Positions 8,479 to 17,444 of a stretch of DNA of 64,000 nt are shown piece after piece. The stretch comes from Geopsychrobacter electrodiphilus DSM 16401 (lineage in GTDB: Bacteria; Desulfobacterota; Desulfuromonadia; Desulfuromonadales; Geopsychrobacteraceae). The notes below the pieces were generated by a model, which saw only the letters and a program-made list of their open reading frames with translations, did not search any database and was not told the DNA's origin. The stretch's first letter is position 1; each line of letters opens with the position of its first letter. The position numbers and the translations under genes are program-made. The DNA is taken from the NCBI RefSeq assembly GCF_000384395.1, contig NZ_ARWE01000001.1, forward strand, positions 744,001-808,000. The letters are read 5' to 3'.

Positions 8479-9727
8479 TTTCCAAAAGCATCTCTTCGGG
8501 ATCTTCGAGCAGGGCTTTGATCCGTTTCAAAAAGCTGACCGCTTCGCGACCGTCGATAATGCGGTGGTCATAGGAGAGCGCTAGATTCATCATCGGCCGG
8601 ATGACGATTTCGCCATTGATTACCACCGGACGATCCTGGGTGGCGTGCATCCCGAGCACTGCGCTCTGTGGCGGATTGAGGATCGGGGTTGAGAGTAATG
8701 AGCCGTAAACCCCGCCGTTGCTGATGGTGAAGGTGCCCCCCTGAATCTCTTCGAGGGCCAATTTGCCGGTGCCGGCGCGCTCACCAAAGTCGCGGATCTG
8801 CGTTTCAATTTCGGCGAAGCTCATATTGTTGGCGTCGCGCAGAATGGGCACAACCAACCCGCGTTTGCCGCCGACCGCAATGCCAATGTCGTAGAAATCC
8901 TGATAGACGATGTCGTTCCCGTCGATCCGGCCGTTAACTGCTTCGAATTCCTTGAGGGCCTCGATGCTCGCCTTGACGAAGAACGACATTAAACCGAGCT
9001 TGACCCCGTGCTTCTTGGTGAAGCTCTCTTTGTGAGTGGTGCGCAGGTCGAGCAGGCGTTTCATGTTCACTTCGTTGAAGGTGGTGAGCATGGCGGTCTG
9101 CTGGCGCGCGGCGAGCAGGTGCTCGGCGATCTTCTTGCGGATCGGACTCATCGCGACCCGCCGGCTGCGGGGGTCGTCCTTGGTTTTGGTTGCTGACTTG
9201 GTGATCGGCGCGGGAACAACCGTCGCGACCGGGCGCGGGTCTGGCGCTGTTTGAGGCAAGGGAGAAGGCCGCTCAGGCTGCGGGGTGATTTTTAGATCGT
9301 CAACCAGTAGGCGACCATCACGCCCACTACCGACGATCTGATCCGGGTCGAGCCCTTTTTCGGCGGCAATCTTGGGGACAGCAGGGTTTATGGGCCTGGC
9401 GTCGGCTGGTGGCGAACCCTTGGCCGTGGCGACCGGCGAGCTTACGACCGAGGGTTTTGCAACCTTCGCGACGACTTTTTCTTGCGGCATGGCTGCAGCG
9501 CCCTCGTTGATCCGTCCGAGGGGCGCTCCGATGGCCACGGTATCCCCCTCGGTGACGAGAATTTCAAGGGTACCAGCACTTTCAGCCAGAATTTCAATAT
9601 TGATTTTGTCCGTTTCCAGTTCGACCAGCAGATCGTCGATGGCGACCTGATCGCCGTTCTTTTTCTGCCACTGACCGACGATCGCCTCGACGATCGATTC
9701 TCCAATCTCAGGTACCTTGATCTCCAT
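8474..9727 (-). CDS. sucB: 2-oxoglutarate dehydrogenase E2 (dihydrolipoamide succinyltransferase)
   Basis: A 417-residue E2 core enzyme. Its lipoyl domain (1-75) has the modified lysine at Lys41 in the ETDKI motif. An Ala/Pro-rich linker follows, then the peripheral subunit-binding domain (about 110-145, [18 protein letters not shown]), another linker, and the catalytic domain (about 185-417) with the active-site [13 protein letters not shown]. The start is typical ([12 protein letters not shown]). It lies 16 bases after sucA and is followed by lpdA. It moves the succinyl group from E1 to CoA and needs lipoylation by the LipA/LipB encoded just upstream. Confidence 0.95.
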   Translation of the reverse strand: MEIKVPEIGESIVEAIVGQWQKKNGDQVAIDDLLVELETDKINIEILAESAGTLEILVTEGDTVAIGAPLGRINEGAAAMPQEKVVAKVAKPSVVSSPVATAKGSPPADARPINPAVPKIAAEKGLDPDQIVGSGRDGRLLVDDLKITPQPERPSPLPQTAPDPRPVATVVPAPITKSATKTKDDPRSRRVAMSPIRKKIAEHLLAARQQTAMLTTFNEVNMKRLLDLRTTHKESFTKKHGVKLGLMSFFVKASIEALKEFEAVNGRIDGNDIVYQDFYDIGIAVGGKRGLVVPILRDANNMSFAEIETQIRDFGERAGTGKLALEEIQGGTFTISNGGVYGSLLSTPILNPPQSAVLGMHATQDRPVVINGEIVIRPMMNLALSYDHRIIDGREAVSFLKRIKALLEDPEEMLLEM

Positions 9728-9743
9728 AACTAAGTCCCTTTGT

Positions 9744-12419
9744 TCAGGCTAAAAAAGCCTGGGTTATAATCTGCTGCTGTTCTTGATTGTGGATGCGATG
9801 CGAGCCGACGGCTGAGCTGGCAGATGCCTTGCGGCCAACATAGGTGAGCGGACGGCCAAGTTGTTCCCCGAGTTCATCCCGGATATGTTGCCAGGCGCCG
9901 CCGTTGGCGATCTCTTCCTGAACCCAGCGGCATTCAAGTTTTTTGCGATATCCCTTAAGGGCCGCGTGTAATTGCACAGTGTCCAGCGGGTAGAGCTGCT
10001 CAATGCGGATAAGGGCGGTGTTGGTAATGTTCTGTTGCTGGCGGTACTGCAAAAGGTCGTAATAAATGCGTCCGCTGCAGAAGAGGAGACGTTCGACGCC
10101 TGCTTTGGCCAGATCGTCGCCGATAATATTGTTAAAGTGTCCGCTCGTAAAATCTTCGATTTGTGATACGCACGAGGGGTGGCGCAACATCCCTTTGGGG
10201 GTGAAGACGATCAGGGGTCGCCTGAAGGGTTGGTGCAGTTGTCGGCGCAACAGGTGAAAGAGTTGCGCCGGGGTGGTCGGATAGACGATCTGAATATTCT
10301 GATCGGCGCAAAGTTGCAGATAGCGTTCGATGCGCGCGCTGGAATGCTCAGGACCCTGTCCCTCGTAGCCATGGGGCAGAAACATGGTCAGGGCGCTATA
10401 CCTTTCCCACTTGGTGCCACTGCTGCCGATAAACTGATCAATGATGACCTGGGCGCCATTGGCGAAGTCACCGAACTGTGCCTCCCAGATCGTCAAGCCA
10501 TGTGGGTTTTCGACCGAATAACCATAGTCAAAACCGAGGACGGCAAATTCTGAGAGCGAGCTGTTGTAGACATGGAACTGACAATTGTGCTGGCGCGCAA
10601 CTTCTTCAAGAGGGGTCAGGCGTCCTGCGGTCAGCATATCAACCAACGTGGCGTGTCGGTGATTAAACGTCCCGCGGCGTGAATCCTGGCCCGAGAGCCG
10701 GATGGTCTTCTCCTCAGCGAGCAGGCTGGCAAAAGCCAGAGCTTCGCCAGTGCCCCAGTCGATTTTTTCGCCCTGAGTGATCTGTTCCATTCTGCGTTGC
10801 AGTAGACTGGCAATCTTTTTATGCGGGTTGAAATTGTTCGGGATATGGGTAATGACAGCGCATAGTTCTTTGAGGGTTTCGGCTGGGACTCCGGTCTCAA
10901 CCGGGTCGAAGCTGTGTTCGCGCAGGACTCCTTCCCATTTGGACTGAAATGCTTCTGGCAGCTTTTGTTCAGGGCGGATCAGGGCTGCTTCCAGTTCCTC
11001 TTCGATATCTGCTCTGATTTGATCCAGGACGCCCTGTTCAATCCCTTGATCGCGCAGCTGCTGGTAATAGATGTCAGCTGCGGGGGGGTGAAGTTTTATT
11101 TTTTCGTACATCAGGGGTTGGGTAAAGAAGGGCTCGTCACCTTCATTATGACCATAGCGACGAAAGCAGATAACCTCAATCACCACATCGCGCCCGAAGG
11201 TCTGGCGAAAGTCGAGGGCCAGGATCGCGGCTTGTAACAGTGCTTCCGGGTCGTCGCCATGGACATGAAAGATCGGTGCCATCAGCATTTTGGCGATATC
11301 TGTCGGGTAGCAGGTCGAACGTGAATCGGCCGGCAGGGTGGTGAATCCGATCTGATTGTTGATCACCACATGCAGGGTGCCGCCGGTAGTGTAGCCTTCG
11401 AGGGCCGAAAGGTTCAGGGTCTCTGCAACCACGCCCTGACCGGCAAAGGCTGAATCACCGTGAAGCAGTAGCGGCAAAACCTTTTGAATCCCTTCGGGGC
11501 CCATGGCGTCCTGCCGCGCGCGGCTCTTCCCTTCGACCACCGGATCAACAGCTTCGAGATGGCTGGGGTTTGAGGCGAGGGAAATGTGGATCTTCTTGTC
11601 ATCTGAAAAAACGCGATCACCTGAGTACCCCTTGTGGTATTTGACATCTCCTTCGCCGACGACCTGATATTCAGTGTTGTCTTTGAATTCGGCAAAGATG
11701 TTCTCCAGCGGTTTGCCGAAGATGTTAGCCAGCACGTTAAGGCGACCGCGGTGCGACATGCCAATGACGATATGTTCAAGACCGCGCCGGGCACCGCGTC
11801 GGATCAGGTGTTCGAGCAGGGCGATGACCGATTCGCCCCCTTCGAGAGAGAAGCGTTTCTGGCCAAGAAATTTCTTGTGCAGAAAACGTTCAAAGCTGGT
11901 GGCCTCCTGTAACTTACGGAAGATCGCCAGCTGCACCTCCTCGGCGAGATGAGGGTTATTTCGCCGAGTTTCCATCCGGTCCTGCAACCATCGGCGTTCT
12001 TCCGGAATCGCATGCATGAATTCGACGCCGATGGAGCGGCAATAGGTCTGTTGCAGGATTTCGATAATCTGTCCCAGTTTGGCCTGAGGCATGAAAAAAT
12101 CCGCCGGGGCAAAAACAGTATTAAGATCGGCGTTGGACAGACCGAAGACTTCGGGTCTCAGCTGGGGATGATCAAAGGTGCAGGGGGTGAGAGGGTCGAC
12201 ACAGGCAAGCAGATGGCCGATCTCCCGGTAGCGGCGGATCAGGGTCTGGACGGCCGCTGGCCGGTGGTCCGGGGGAGCTTCGCTGGCTGACTCCTGTTGA
12301 CCGAGTTCGTAGCCTTCAAAAAATCCACGCCAGTCGGCAGGAACCTGGTTCGGATCTTCACGCCACAACTGGTACTGGGCGTCAAGCCACTGGGGTCCGA
12401 CATTACTTGCAAAATTCAT
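9744..12419 (-). CDS. sucA: 2-oxoglutarate dehydrogenase E1
   Basis: An 891-residue thiamine-diphosphate enzyme that decarboxylates 2-oxoglutarate and succinylates the E2 lipoyl group. Family features are the N-terminal E2-contact region ([16 protein letters not shown]), [12 protein letters not shown], the ThDP/Mg site around [16 protein letters not shown], the [11 protein letters not shown] segment, and the C-terminal transketolase-type pyrimidine domain. Length is close to the normal 900-930. It starts at an ATG after GTTGGAGCCTGC and has a promoter-like sequence about 75 bases upstream. Many relatives of this organism use a ferredoxin-dependent 2-oxoglutarate oxidoreductase instead, so a complete NAD-linked complex is notable. 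Confidence 0.95.
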   Translation of the reverse strand: MNFASNVGPQWLDAQYQLWREDPNQVPADWRGFFEGYELGQQESASEAPPDHRPAAVQTLIRRYREIGHLLACVDPLTPCTFDHPQLRPEVFGLSNADLNTVFAPADFFMPQAKLGQIIEILQQTYCRSIGVEFMHAIPEERRWLQDRMETRRNNPHLAEEVQLAIFRKLQEATSFERFLHKKFLGQKRFSLEGGESVIALLEHLIRRGARRGLEHIVIGMSHRGRLNVLANIFGKPLENIFAEFKDNTEYQVVGEGDVKYHKGYSGDRVFSDDKKIHISLASNPSHLEAVDPVVEGKSRARQDAMGPEGIQKVLPLLLHGDSAFAGQGVVAETLNLSALEGYTTGGTLHVVINNQIGFTTLPADSRSTCYPTDIAKMLMAPIFHVHGDDPEALLQAAILALDFRQTFGRDVVIEVICFRRYGHNEGDEPFFTQPLMYEKIKLHPPAADIYYQQLRDQGIEQGVLDQIRADIEEELEAALIRPEQKLPEAFQSKWEGVLREHSFDPVETGVPAETLKELCAVITHIPNNFNPHKKIASLLQRRMEQITQGEKIDWGTGEALAFASLLAEEKTIRLSGQDSRRGTFNHRHATLVDMLTAGRLTPLEEVARQHNCQFHVYNSSLSEFAVLGFDYGYSVENPHGLTIWEAQFGDFANGAQVIIDQFIGSSGTKWERYSALTMFLPHGYEGQGPEHSSARIERYLQLCADQNIQIVYPTTPAQLFHLLRRQLHQPFRRPLIVFTPKGMLRHPSCVSQIEDFTSGHFNNIIGDDLAKAGVERLLFCSGRIYYDLLQYRQQQNITNTALIRIEQLYPLDTVQLHAALKGYRKKLECRWVQEEIANGGAWQHIRDELGEQLGRPLTYVGRKASASSAVGSHRIHNQEQQQIITQAFLA

Positions 12420-12491
12420 GCAGGCTCCAACTTTGTTAAGACAAAGAAATAATGTTATTCGGGGTCTAAAACATTAAAGTGCAACCGTAAA

Positions 12492-12520
12492 AGTATAAGC
12501 CATTAATGCGCTGACTACAA
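12492..12520 (-). promoter_or_regulatory. Sigma-70-like promoter of sucAB-lpdA
   Basis: On the minus strand TTGTAG lies 17 bases from TATACT, about 75 bases before the sucA start. It is the best match in the lipA-sucA gap. Confidence 0.5.
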
Positions 12521-12555
12521 TCAGATCACAGCTTCTGGATTTCAACATTAAAGCT

Positions 12556-12583
12556 GGCCAGCACTGTCTGGCCTGTTTTTTCT
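12556..12583 (+). terminator. Plus-strand terminator hairpin with no plus-strand gene in front
   Basis: GGCCAG and CTGGCC (6-base loop) are followed on the plus strand by TGTTTTTTCT, a good intrinsic terminator. No plus-strand gene precedes it. It may end an antisense transcript from the sucA leader, or the hairpin may simply insulate the minus-strand sucA promoter. Confidence 0.5.
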
Positions 12584-12812
12584 GAGGATGCTGGTAGTAG
12601 TTAAGCTGTTTGCCTTATGCAGACCTTGTGCACGGAAATCAATGCCTCGAGCGATATCCTGACTCCGGAACCAGGGAAAGTACGGTCCAGGACGGGTTGG
12701 ATGAGTTAACCCACACCCTGAGCAGAGAAGACTGCGCCGCTTGCCGGTTAGCAGAGGGAAGCGTCAAGGGCTGGTGTTTCCCCGCCGCCCGCTTAGGGGC
12801 AGAATCTCACCA
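12584..12812. other. Intergenic stretch lipA-sucA, GC-rich, possible structured RNA
   Basis: No convincing gene is present in these 229 bases. The DNA is GC-rich and rich in short self-complementary elements: GGGTT with AACCC near 12692-12709, CGCTT with AAGCG near 12739-12765, and GCCC with GGGGC near 12788-12801. I compared it by eye with RNase P, tmRNA, SRP RNA, 6S RNA, and the cobalamin, FMN, TPP and cyclic-di-GMP riboswitches. None of their conserved cores was found. It could be an untranslated spacer after lipA or an unrecognised RNA. Confidence 0.3.
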
Positions 12813-13700
12813 TTAAGGGTTGGCCCCCGCAGGTTTTTCCATTGCTGACTGCCCTGCCGCGTGATATGAGGATCGTACCAACGGCCCTGCTTCGACGTGG
12901 CCGAAGCCCATCGCCCGTCCTTTTTCCGCGAGTTCCTTAAATTCATCAGGGTGGACATAGCGTTTGATTGCGGCGTGGTCCTTGCTCGGGGCCAGGTATT
13001 GACCCAGGGTAAGAATGTCGCAACCGTTCGTGCGCAGGTCTGCCATCACCTGCCATACCTCGGACATCTCTTCCCCCAATCCCAACATCAGCCCTGATTT
13101 GCTGCGGATTTCCGGCGTTTTATCTTTGACCCGAGCCAGCAATACGAGACTGCGCTGATAATCGGCCTCGGGTCGCACCAGTGGGTAGAGTCGCGGCACG
13201 GTTTCGATATTGTGTCCCAGAACGTCAGGTCTGGCGTAAAGAATGGTCTCGAGAGCCACTTCATCCCCCTGCAGATCGGGGATCAGCAGTTCGATTTGGC
13301 AATCGGTCTTGCGCCGGATGCAGCGTACCAGATCGGCAAAGATCGCGGCTCCCCCATCGGGCAGATCATCGCGTGTGACCGAGGTGATGACGGCATGGCG
13401 GAGCCCGAGTTCAGCGATAGCGCTCGCGACCTTCTCATTCTCTGCCGGGTCAGGCGGGAGCAGGGGACGTTGTTCAATGTTGCAAAAACGGCATCCGCGG
13501 CTGCAGCTTTCACCTAAGATCATGAAGGTGGCAGTACCCAGAGTCCAGCATTCCCCTTGATTGGGGCAGGCTGCGCTGCGACAGACTGTATGCAGTCCCT
13601 GTTGTCGATGGTAACGGTCAATTCGGGCATGATTCGCGCCGTTTGGGATGCGGACCTTGAGCCAGTCCGGTTTACGCTGGGGTTGAGAGTTTTCGCTCAT
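12813..13700 (-). CDS. lipA: Lipoyl synthase
   Basis: A 295-residue radical SAM enzyme that inserts two sulfurs into protein-bound octanoyl groups. It carries both family clusters: the auxiliary iron-sulfur motif CRSAACPNQGEC near residues 36-47, and the radical SAM motif CSRGCRFC near 63-70. I chose the ATG at 13700 (MSENSQPQ) over a longer reading from 13712. The gene overlaps the 3' end of lipB by about 29 bases. The C-terminus carries a short extension after the usual SSYHA ending. With lipB it supplies the lipoyl groups that the SucB encoded downstream requires. Confidence 0.94.
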   Translation of the reverse strand: MSENSQPQRKPDWLKVRIPNGANHARIDRYHRQQGLHTVCRSAACPNQGECWTLGTATFMILGESCSRGCRFCNIEQRPLLPPDPAENEKVASAIAELGLRHAVITSVTRDDLPDGGAAIFADLVRCIRRKTDCQIELLIPDLQGDEVALETILYARPDVLGHNIETVPRLYPLVRPEADYQRSLVLLARVKDKTPEIRSKSGLMLGLGEEMSEVWQVMADLRTNGCDILTLGQYLAPSKDHAAIKRYVHPDEFKELAEKGRAMGFGHVEAGPLVRSSYHAAGQSAMEKPAGANP

Positions 13701-14355
13701 AAGAACCTGCATATTCGAGGTTGAAGGTTGAGGCGAAGGACGTAATGACTGCAGTTTCGACCTCGGCCAGTGTGGGGGCTTGAGGTAACAGTTGGGCCAA
13801 GGAGGTCATCTGCACGCCGGTCAGGCCACAGGGGACAATATGGTTGAAGCCACCGAGGTCGATGTCGATATTCAGGGCAAAGCCGTGCCAGCTCCACCAG
13901 CGACGGACACCGAGGCCGATAGAAGCGAGTTTCTGTGCCCCGACCCATATTCCGGTGCGTCCGGCGCAGCGCCCGGCATCGACATCAAAACACTGCAGGG
14001 CGTCAATCAGGGCTTGCTCAATATTGCGTAAAAAAAGATGAAGGTCGCGGCCCCGCCTGTCAAGGTTGAACAGTGGGTACCCGACTAGCTGACCCGGACC
14101 ATGATAGGTCATGTCGCCACCGCGGGCCGCGTGGCAGAGGTCGATCCCCTGTTGAGCCAATACCTCGACGGAGCTGAGCAGGTGGCTGTCGCGGGCAGCA
14201 CGCCCGAGGGTGATGACCGGGTCGTGTTCGAGCAATAGCATCAGATCGGTCGCCGGACCAGGTGGAGCAAGCAATTCTTCCTGTAAAGCGAGGCCCGCAC
14301 GGTATGAAATCCGTCCGGGCCTCAGAGTGTAAAATGTGTCGGATACTGCTGTCAT
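13672..14355 (-). CDS. lipB: Octanoyl-[acyl carrier protein]:protein octanoyltransferase
   Basis: A 227-residue enzyme that moves octanoate from acyl carrier protein to lipoyl domains. Motifs are visible at HDPVITLGR, the ARGGDMTYHGPGQLVGYPL block (about 78-96) and GRTGIWVGAQKLASIGLGVRRW. The acyl-enzyme cysteine lies in IVPCGLTG and the conserved lysine in QKLASIG. Its ATG directly follows the rubredoxin stop with no gap, and its 3' end overlaps lipA. This makes a compact rubredoxin-lipB-lipA operon. Confidence 0.94.
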   Translation of the reverse strand: MTAVSDTFYTLRPGRISYRAGLALQEELLAPPGPATDLMLLLEHDPVITLGRAARDSHLLSSVEVLAQQGIDLCHAARGGDMTYHGPGQLVGYPLFNLDRRGRDLHLFLRNIEQALIDALQCFDVDAGRCAGRTGIWVGAQKLASIGLGVRRWWSWHGFALNIDIDLGGFNHIVPCGLTGVQMTSLAQLLPQAPTLAEVETAVITSFASTFNLEYAGSYERKLSTPA

Positions 14356-14514
14356 TCAGATCTTTTCAAAGCTCGATTTGTCAACGCCGCATAGCGGGCA
14401 GACCCAGTCTTCCGGAATATCTTCAAAGCTTGTGCCCGGTTCAATGCCACTGTCCGGGTCACCTATAGCTGGGTCATAGATATAATCGCAAACTATACAG
14501 CGGTACTTATTCAT
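14356..14514 (-). CDS. Rubredoxin
   Basis: A 52-residue protein read directly from the sequence. It has the two CxxC knuckles that bind one iron: [12 protein letters not shown] near the start and [14 protein letters not shown] near the end, with the usual GxPxxGIxPGT middle. GGAGG lies 8 bases before the ATG. It is a soluble one-electron carrier. It is the first gene of the operon with lipB and lipA and touches lipB, which is unusual. It might feed electrons to LipA or to oxidative-stress enzymes; that role is inference only. Confidence 0.93.
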   Translation of the reverse strand: MNKYRCIVCDYIYDPAIGDPDSGIEPGTSFEDIPEDWVCPLCGVDKSSFEKI

Positions 14515-14546
14515 TGCGTTCCTCCATTTAAGTTAAGTTCCGGCCG

Positions 14547-14575
14547 AGTCTAGCAAAAATGTAGATAGATGACAA
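14547..14575 (-). promoter_or_regulatory. Sigma-70-like promoter of rubredoxin-lipB-lipA
   Basis: On the minus strand TTGTCA lies 17 bases from TAGACT, about 35 bases before the rubredoxin ATG. Confidence 0.5.
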
Positions 14576-14594
14576 TAACGGTAACGAATTTTAT

Positions 14595-15266
14595 CTAGCG
14601 CTTGTTACCGATCATTTTCAATACTTCCTCAATCATTTTTTCGATCCCCTCTGCGGCTTCACGAATGCTTCCGGCCAGCATGTAGGCTGGGGTCGAAATC
14701 AGCTTGTTGAGCGGATCAACGACAAAATTGCTGACCGGGCAGGCTATATGTTCGGTGCCCATCTTGGTCAGGGCCGCGGCTGTATCCTTATCGGAGCCGA
14801 TAGTTAGCTTGTGGGCCAGTTTGTCATTTCCCAGAATGCTTGAAATAAGTGCCGGGGCGATACAGATGGCAGCCAGCGGTTTTTTAGCTGCGACTATCTC
14901 GCGGACGAGACGCGCCACTTCAGGGTGAGCCGCACAGTCACTCCCCTTGACGGCAAAGTTGCAGAGATTTTTTGCGGCACCGAAACCACCAGGAAACACC
15001 AACGCGTCAACATCTGCTACTTTAACTTCGGCAATATCGCGAATTTTGCCACGCGCAATGCGTGCGGACTCGACCAGAACGTTGCGGGTTTCGCCCTCTG
15101 CCGGTTTTCCGGTCAGGTGATTCACTACGGCGACATCAATGTTCGGGGCCATACAGACAGCTTCCGCACCAGCACGATCAAGTGCCAGAAGGGTGATAAC
15201 GGCTTCATGGATTTCACTGCCGTCATATACTCCACAACCGGAAAGAATAACGCCAACTTTAATCAC
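14595..15266 (-). CDS. elbB: ElbB-like DJ-1/PfpI superfamily protein
   Basis: A 223-residue cytoplasmic protein of the class I glutamine amidotransferase/DJ-1 fold, related to ElbB (glyoxalase III-like). It shows the family N-terminus KVGVILSGCGVYDGSEIHEAV, the FPGGFGAAKNLCNFA segment, and the nucleophile-elbow region AICIAP with its cysteine. The start is a GTG at 15266, with GGGAGG 6 bases upstream; longer readings have no ribosome binding site. The role is uncertain: ElbB has been linked to isoprenoid metabolism and shows weak glyoxalase activity in vitro. It appears to be transcribed alone. Confidence 0.85.
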   Translation of the reverse strand: MIKVGVILSGCGVYDGSEIHEAVITLLALDRAGAEAVCMAPNIDVAVVNHLTGKPAEGETRNVLVESARIARGKIRDIAEVKVADVDALVFPGGFGAAKNLCNFAVKGSDCAAHPEVARLVREIVAAKKPLAAICIAPALISSILGNDKLAHKLTIGSDKDTAAALTKMGTEHIACPVSNFVVDPLNKLISTPAYMLAGSIREAAEGIEKMIEEVLKMIGNKR

Positions 15267-15332
15267 AAAATCCTCCCAGGTCCATTTTTGGGCTGGTAGC
15301 GTAGGGGAATGATTCGCGGCTCGACATAAAAA

Positions 15333-15360
15333 AGCATAAATGCCTGCGATCAACTGTCAA
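15333..15360 (-). promoter_or_regulatory. Sigma-70-like promoter of the elbB-like gene
   Basis: On the minus strand a perfect TTGACA lies 16 bases from TATGCT, about 70 bases before the GTG start. Confidence 0.5.
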
Positions 15361-15402
15361 GTGACCGCGGGCATGATTGGATATATTCTGATCGGATCGA
15401 AG

Positions 15403-15996
15403 TCAGTTGCTGGTGTAGAAAACCGCTATGGCCCGGGCGATTTTGTCGCCAACCGCGGTTAGGCTGTGCGGATCACTTGAATCCCAGTATACCGAATCTC
15501 CAGCTTCAATCAGGTAGGTGTCATCAGCGTGGTGCAATTGAAGCTGCCCTTCGAGCAGGTAGAGAAATTCTTCGCCGGGATGCTGAACAGCATGGGTCTG
15601 TTCGGCCTGATGTGGGTCGAATTCAACCATGAAGGGTTCCATGTGCTTGTGCTTTTTACCGTAAGCGAGGGAATGATAGCGGTAGGGTTGCGGCGTCCCC
15701 CCCTGCTTTGGGCGTCGGTTAAGAGGACTCGTGTCACCGGCGCGTATAATCAGACATTTTTGCGTGTTGTCTTCTTCTTCAAAGAACGTGTGCAGGGGGG
15801 CCTTGAGAGCTTTTGAAATACGCAACAGGGTGGCAAGCGGAGGGATGACCTGTTCATTCTCGATTTGCGAGAGCAGCGGCTTGGACAACTCTGTTTCGGT
15901 CGAAAGGTCCTGCAATGTCATCCGTCTGGCTTGACGCAGTTCACGGATTTGAGGGCCGATTCTCAGTTCTTTAACTTCTGCTCTGAATTCATCCAT
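15403..15996 (-). CDS. XRE-family regulator with C-terminal cupin domain
   Basis: A 197-residue DNA-binding regulator. The helix-turn-helix covers about residues 14-70 (IRELRQARRMTLQDLSTETELSKPLLSQIEN). A cupin sensor domain follows at about 115-190 (HPGEEFLYLLEGQLQLHHADDTYLIEAGDSVYWDSSDPH). This layout is typical of PuuR/SutR-type repressors that sense small metabolites. I chose the ATG at 15996; the longer frame from 16158 adds 54 basic residues without a ribosome binding site. A good promoter lies about 130 bases upstream. The target genes are unknown; the divergent HAD gene is a candidate. Confidence 0.85.
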   Translation of the reverse strand: MDEFRAEVKELRIGPQIRELRQARRMTLQDLSTETELSKPLLSQIENEQVIPPLATLLRISKALKAPLHTFFEEEDNTQKCLIIRAGDTSPLNRRPKQGGTPQPYRYHSLAYGKKHKHMEPFMVEFDPHQAEQTHAVQHPGEEFLYLLEGQLQLHHADDTYLIEAGDSVYWDSSDPHSLTAVGDKIARAIAVFYTSN

Positions 15997-16129
15997 GGTG
16001 AACCCTGTCGGATATCTTGGTCTGCTGATTGATCTCAATTGTCGCGGGAGAGGACTGTTGCGTCCGATGGGCCAGCTCCAAAATCCCCCCTTTAATATGC
16101 AGAGCCATCCCCTCGAGCGCACCCCCGCA

Positions 16130-16158
16130 TTTTTAGCCTTCCGGGAGATGTACGTCAA
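16130..16158 (-). promoter_or_regulatory. Sigma-70-like promoter of the XRE-cupin gene
   Basis: On the minus strand TTGACG lies 17 bases from TAAAAA within the 306-base divergent gap at 15997-16302. I found nothing else firm in that gap. Confidence 0.5.
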
Positions 16159-16302
16159 GGAATATCCAGCAGAATTTAATATTCTTGAAAATGTAAAAAT
16201 GCAGTGTTCAACCGGCGAAGCGGAACCCTGTGTCTTGGAGATGTTCCCACCCTTGTGCTAGACTCAGCCGATATTCCACCATTAATTTTTACGGACCTGG
16301 CC

Positions 16303-17019
16303 ATGTCTTCTTCGTTTAGCGCGATTCTGTTCGACCTGGATGGCACCCTGTTGCAGGTTGACATGCCTGCTTATATTCGACGCTATGTCGCCGGGTACTA
16401 TACTCATTGCAAGGATCTTGTTGAATTTGACCCCTTGCAGAGGGCAATGCGCGCCGGGATTCGTCTTTTGCTTGAGACTGAAGATGGGACCCTCAGGAAT
16501 GAGGAGCGTTTGTTTACGTTTCTTGCTGGACGGTTGCAACTGTCCGAGAGCTTACTGCGTGCGCGCTTTGCCGATTTTCTGCTTTCTGGCGTCGATGCTC
16601 TGGCGGCGGTGGTTAAGCCGATCCCGATGGTTACAGCGCTTTTGGAGTCTTGCCGGCTGGCTGGAATTCCACTGGCTCTGGCAACCAATCCGGTTTTCCC
16701 GCGTACTTTGATCGAAGCTCGCTGCCGTTGGGTGGGGCTTGATGCCGACGATTTTTCACTGCTGACCTGTTTTGAGAACAGTTATTACTGTAAGCCTCAG
16801 GCCGGTTATTTTCAGGAAGTTGCAGGTCGGTTGGGGGTTGATCCGAAGACATGCCTGATGGTCGGCAATGATACCTGCCATGACCTGGCAGCGACGCGGG
16901 TCGGCATGACAACCTGGCTGCTTGAACCTTTTCTGATTGAACGTGATGGTCCCAAATGGGAACCTGATCATCGGGGCACGCATCAACAGCTTCATGATTA
17001 TTTGCGCAAGCACCTGTGA
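16303..17019 (+). CDS. HAD-superfamily hydrolase
   Basis: A 238-residue cytoplasmic phosphatase-like protein. Motif I is FDLDGTLL (nucleophile Asp near residue 11), motif II is the LATNP segment, the motif III lysine lies in CKPQAGYF, and motif IV is VGNDTCHDLAA. The first cap is helical (residues 20-100). I chose the ATG at 16303, since motif I then sits at the expected distance. The substrate is unknown. It diverges from the XRE-cupin regulator and is followed, after 155 bases, by a small conserved gene and rluD. Confidence 0.85.
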   Translation: MSSSFSAILFDLDGTLLQVDMPAYIRRYVAGYYTHCKDLVEFDPLQRAMRAGIRLLLETEDGTLRNEERLFTFLAGRLQLSESLLRARFADFLLSGVDALAAVVKPIPMVTALLESCRLAGIPLALATNPVFPRTLIEARCRWVGLDADDFSLLTCFENSYYCKPQAGYFQEVAGRLGVDPKTCLMVGNDTCHDLAATRVGMTTWLLEPFLIERDGPKWEPDHRGTHQQLHDYLRKHL

Positions 17020-17174
17020 CGGAGAGCTGACCCAGACATCGGAGTTAAGGGCGGCTATTCTTCCCACCCCAGTGGAAATAACTTGCTGATTGGGATGGAA
17101 ATTAATACACTCAATCTCAATATTTTTAGTTCCCCCCTGTCTTGAGGCAGGGTCAAATAGGGAGGCTGTTTCAT

Positions 17175-17444
17175 ATGGCACGTCTGGTAGAAAACCCCGA
17201 TCTTGCATTTCGACTCGCCCGCGCGATTATTTCTGATATCGCGCTTTATAATCCTGAAAAGGTTGTTGAGGGGATCAAGAACGATAGCATTTTTACCCTG
17301 ATGACCGACGAACTGGATGAAGGGCGTCAGCACTTTTTTTCACGGGTATCCCCCGATATGGAGAATCGTGAACATATGTACGAACGTGCGATTGTCGATG
17401 TCATGATCAAACAGGCGGGTAAAATTGAGAGCTCCATCTGGTAA
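17175..17444 (+). CDS. Small conserved protein of unknown function before rluD
   Basis: An 89-residue soluble, mostly helical protein with alternating charged residues (MARLVENPDLAFRLARAIISD at the start). GGGAGG lies 10 bases before the ATG. The stop codon touches the rluD start, so the two are co-translated. I do not recognise a domain. The phrases NPEKVVEGIKND and MYERAIVDVMIKQ look like a compact helical bundle. Its tie to rluD suggests a ribosome- or RNA-linked role, but that is a guess from position. Confidence 0.75.
   Translation: MARLVENPDLAFRLARAIISDIALYNPEKVVEGIKNDSIFTLMTDELDEGRQHFFSRVSPDMENREHMYERAIVDVMIKQAGKIESSIW

Noticed and set aside
12584-12812. 6S RNA or RNase P RNA
   Set aside because: Chance similarity to part of 6S RNA only; none of the conserved cores or closing stems is present.
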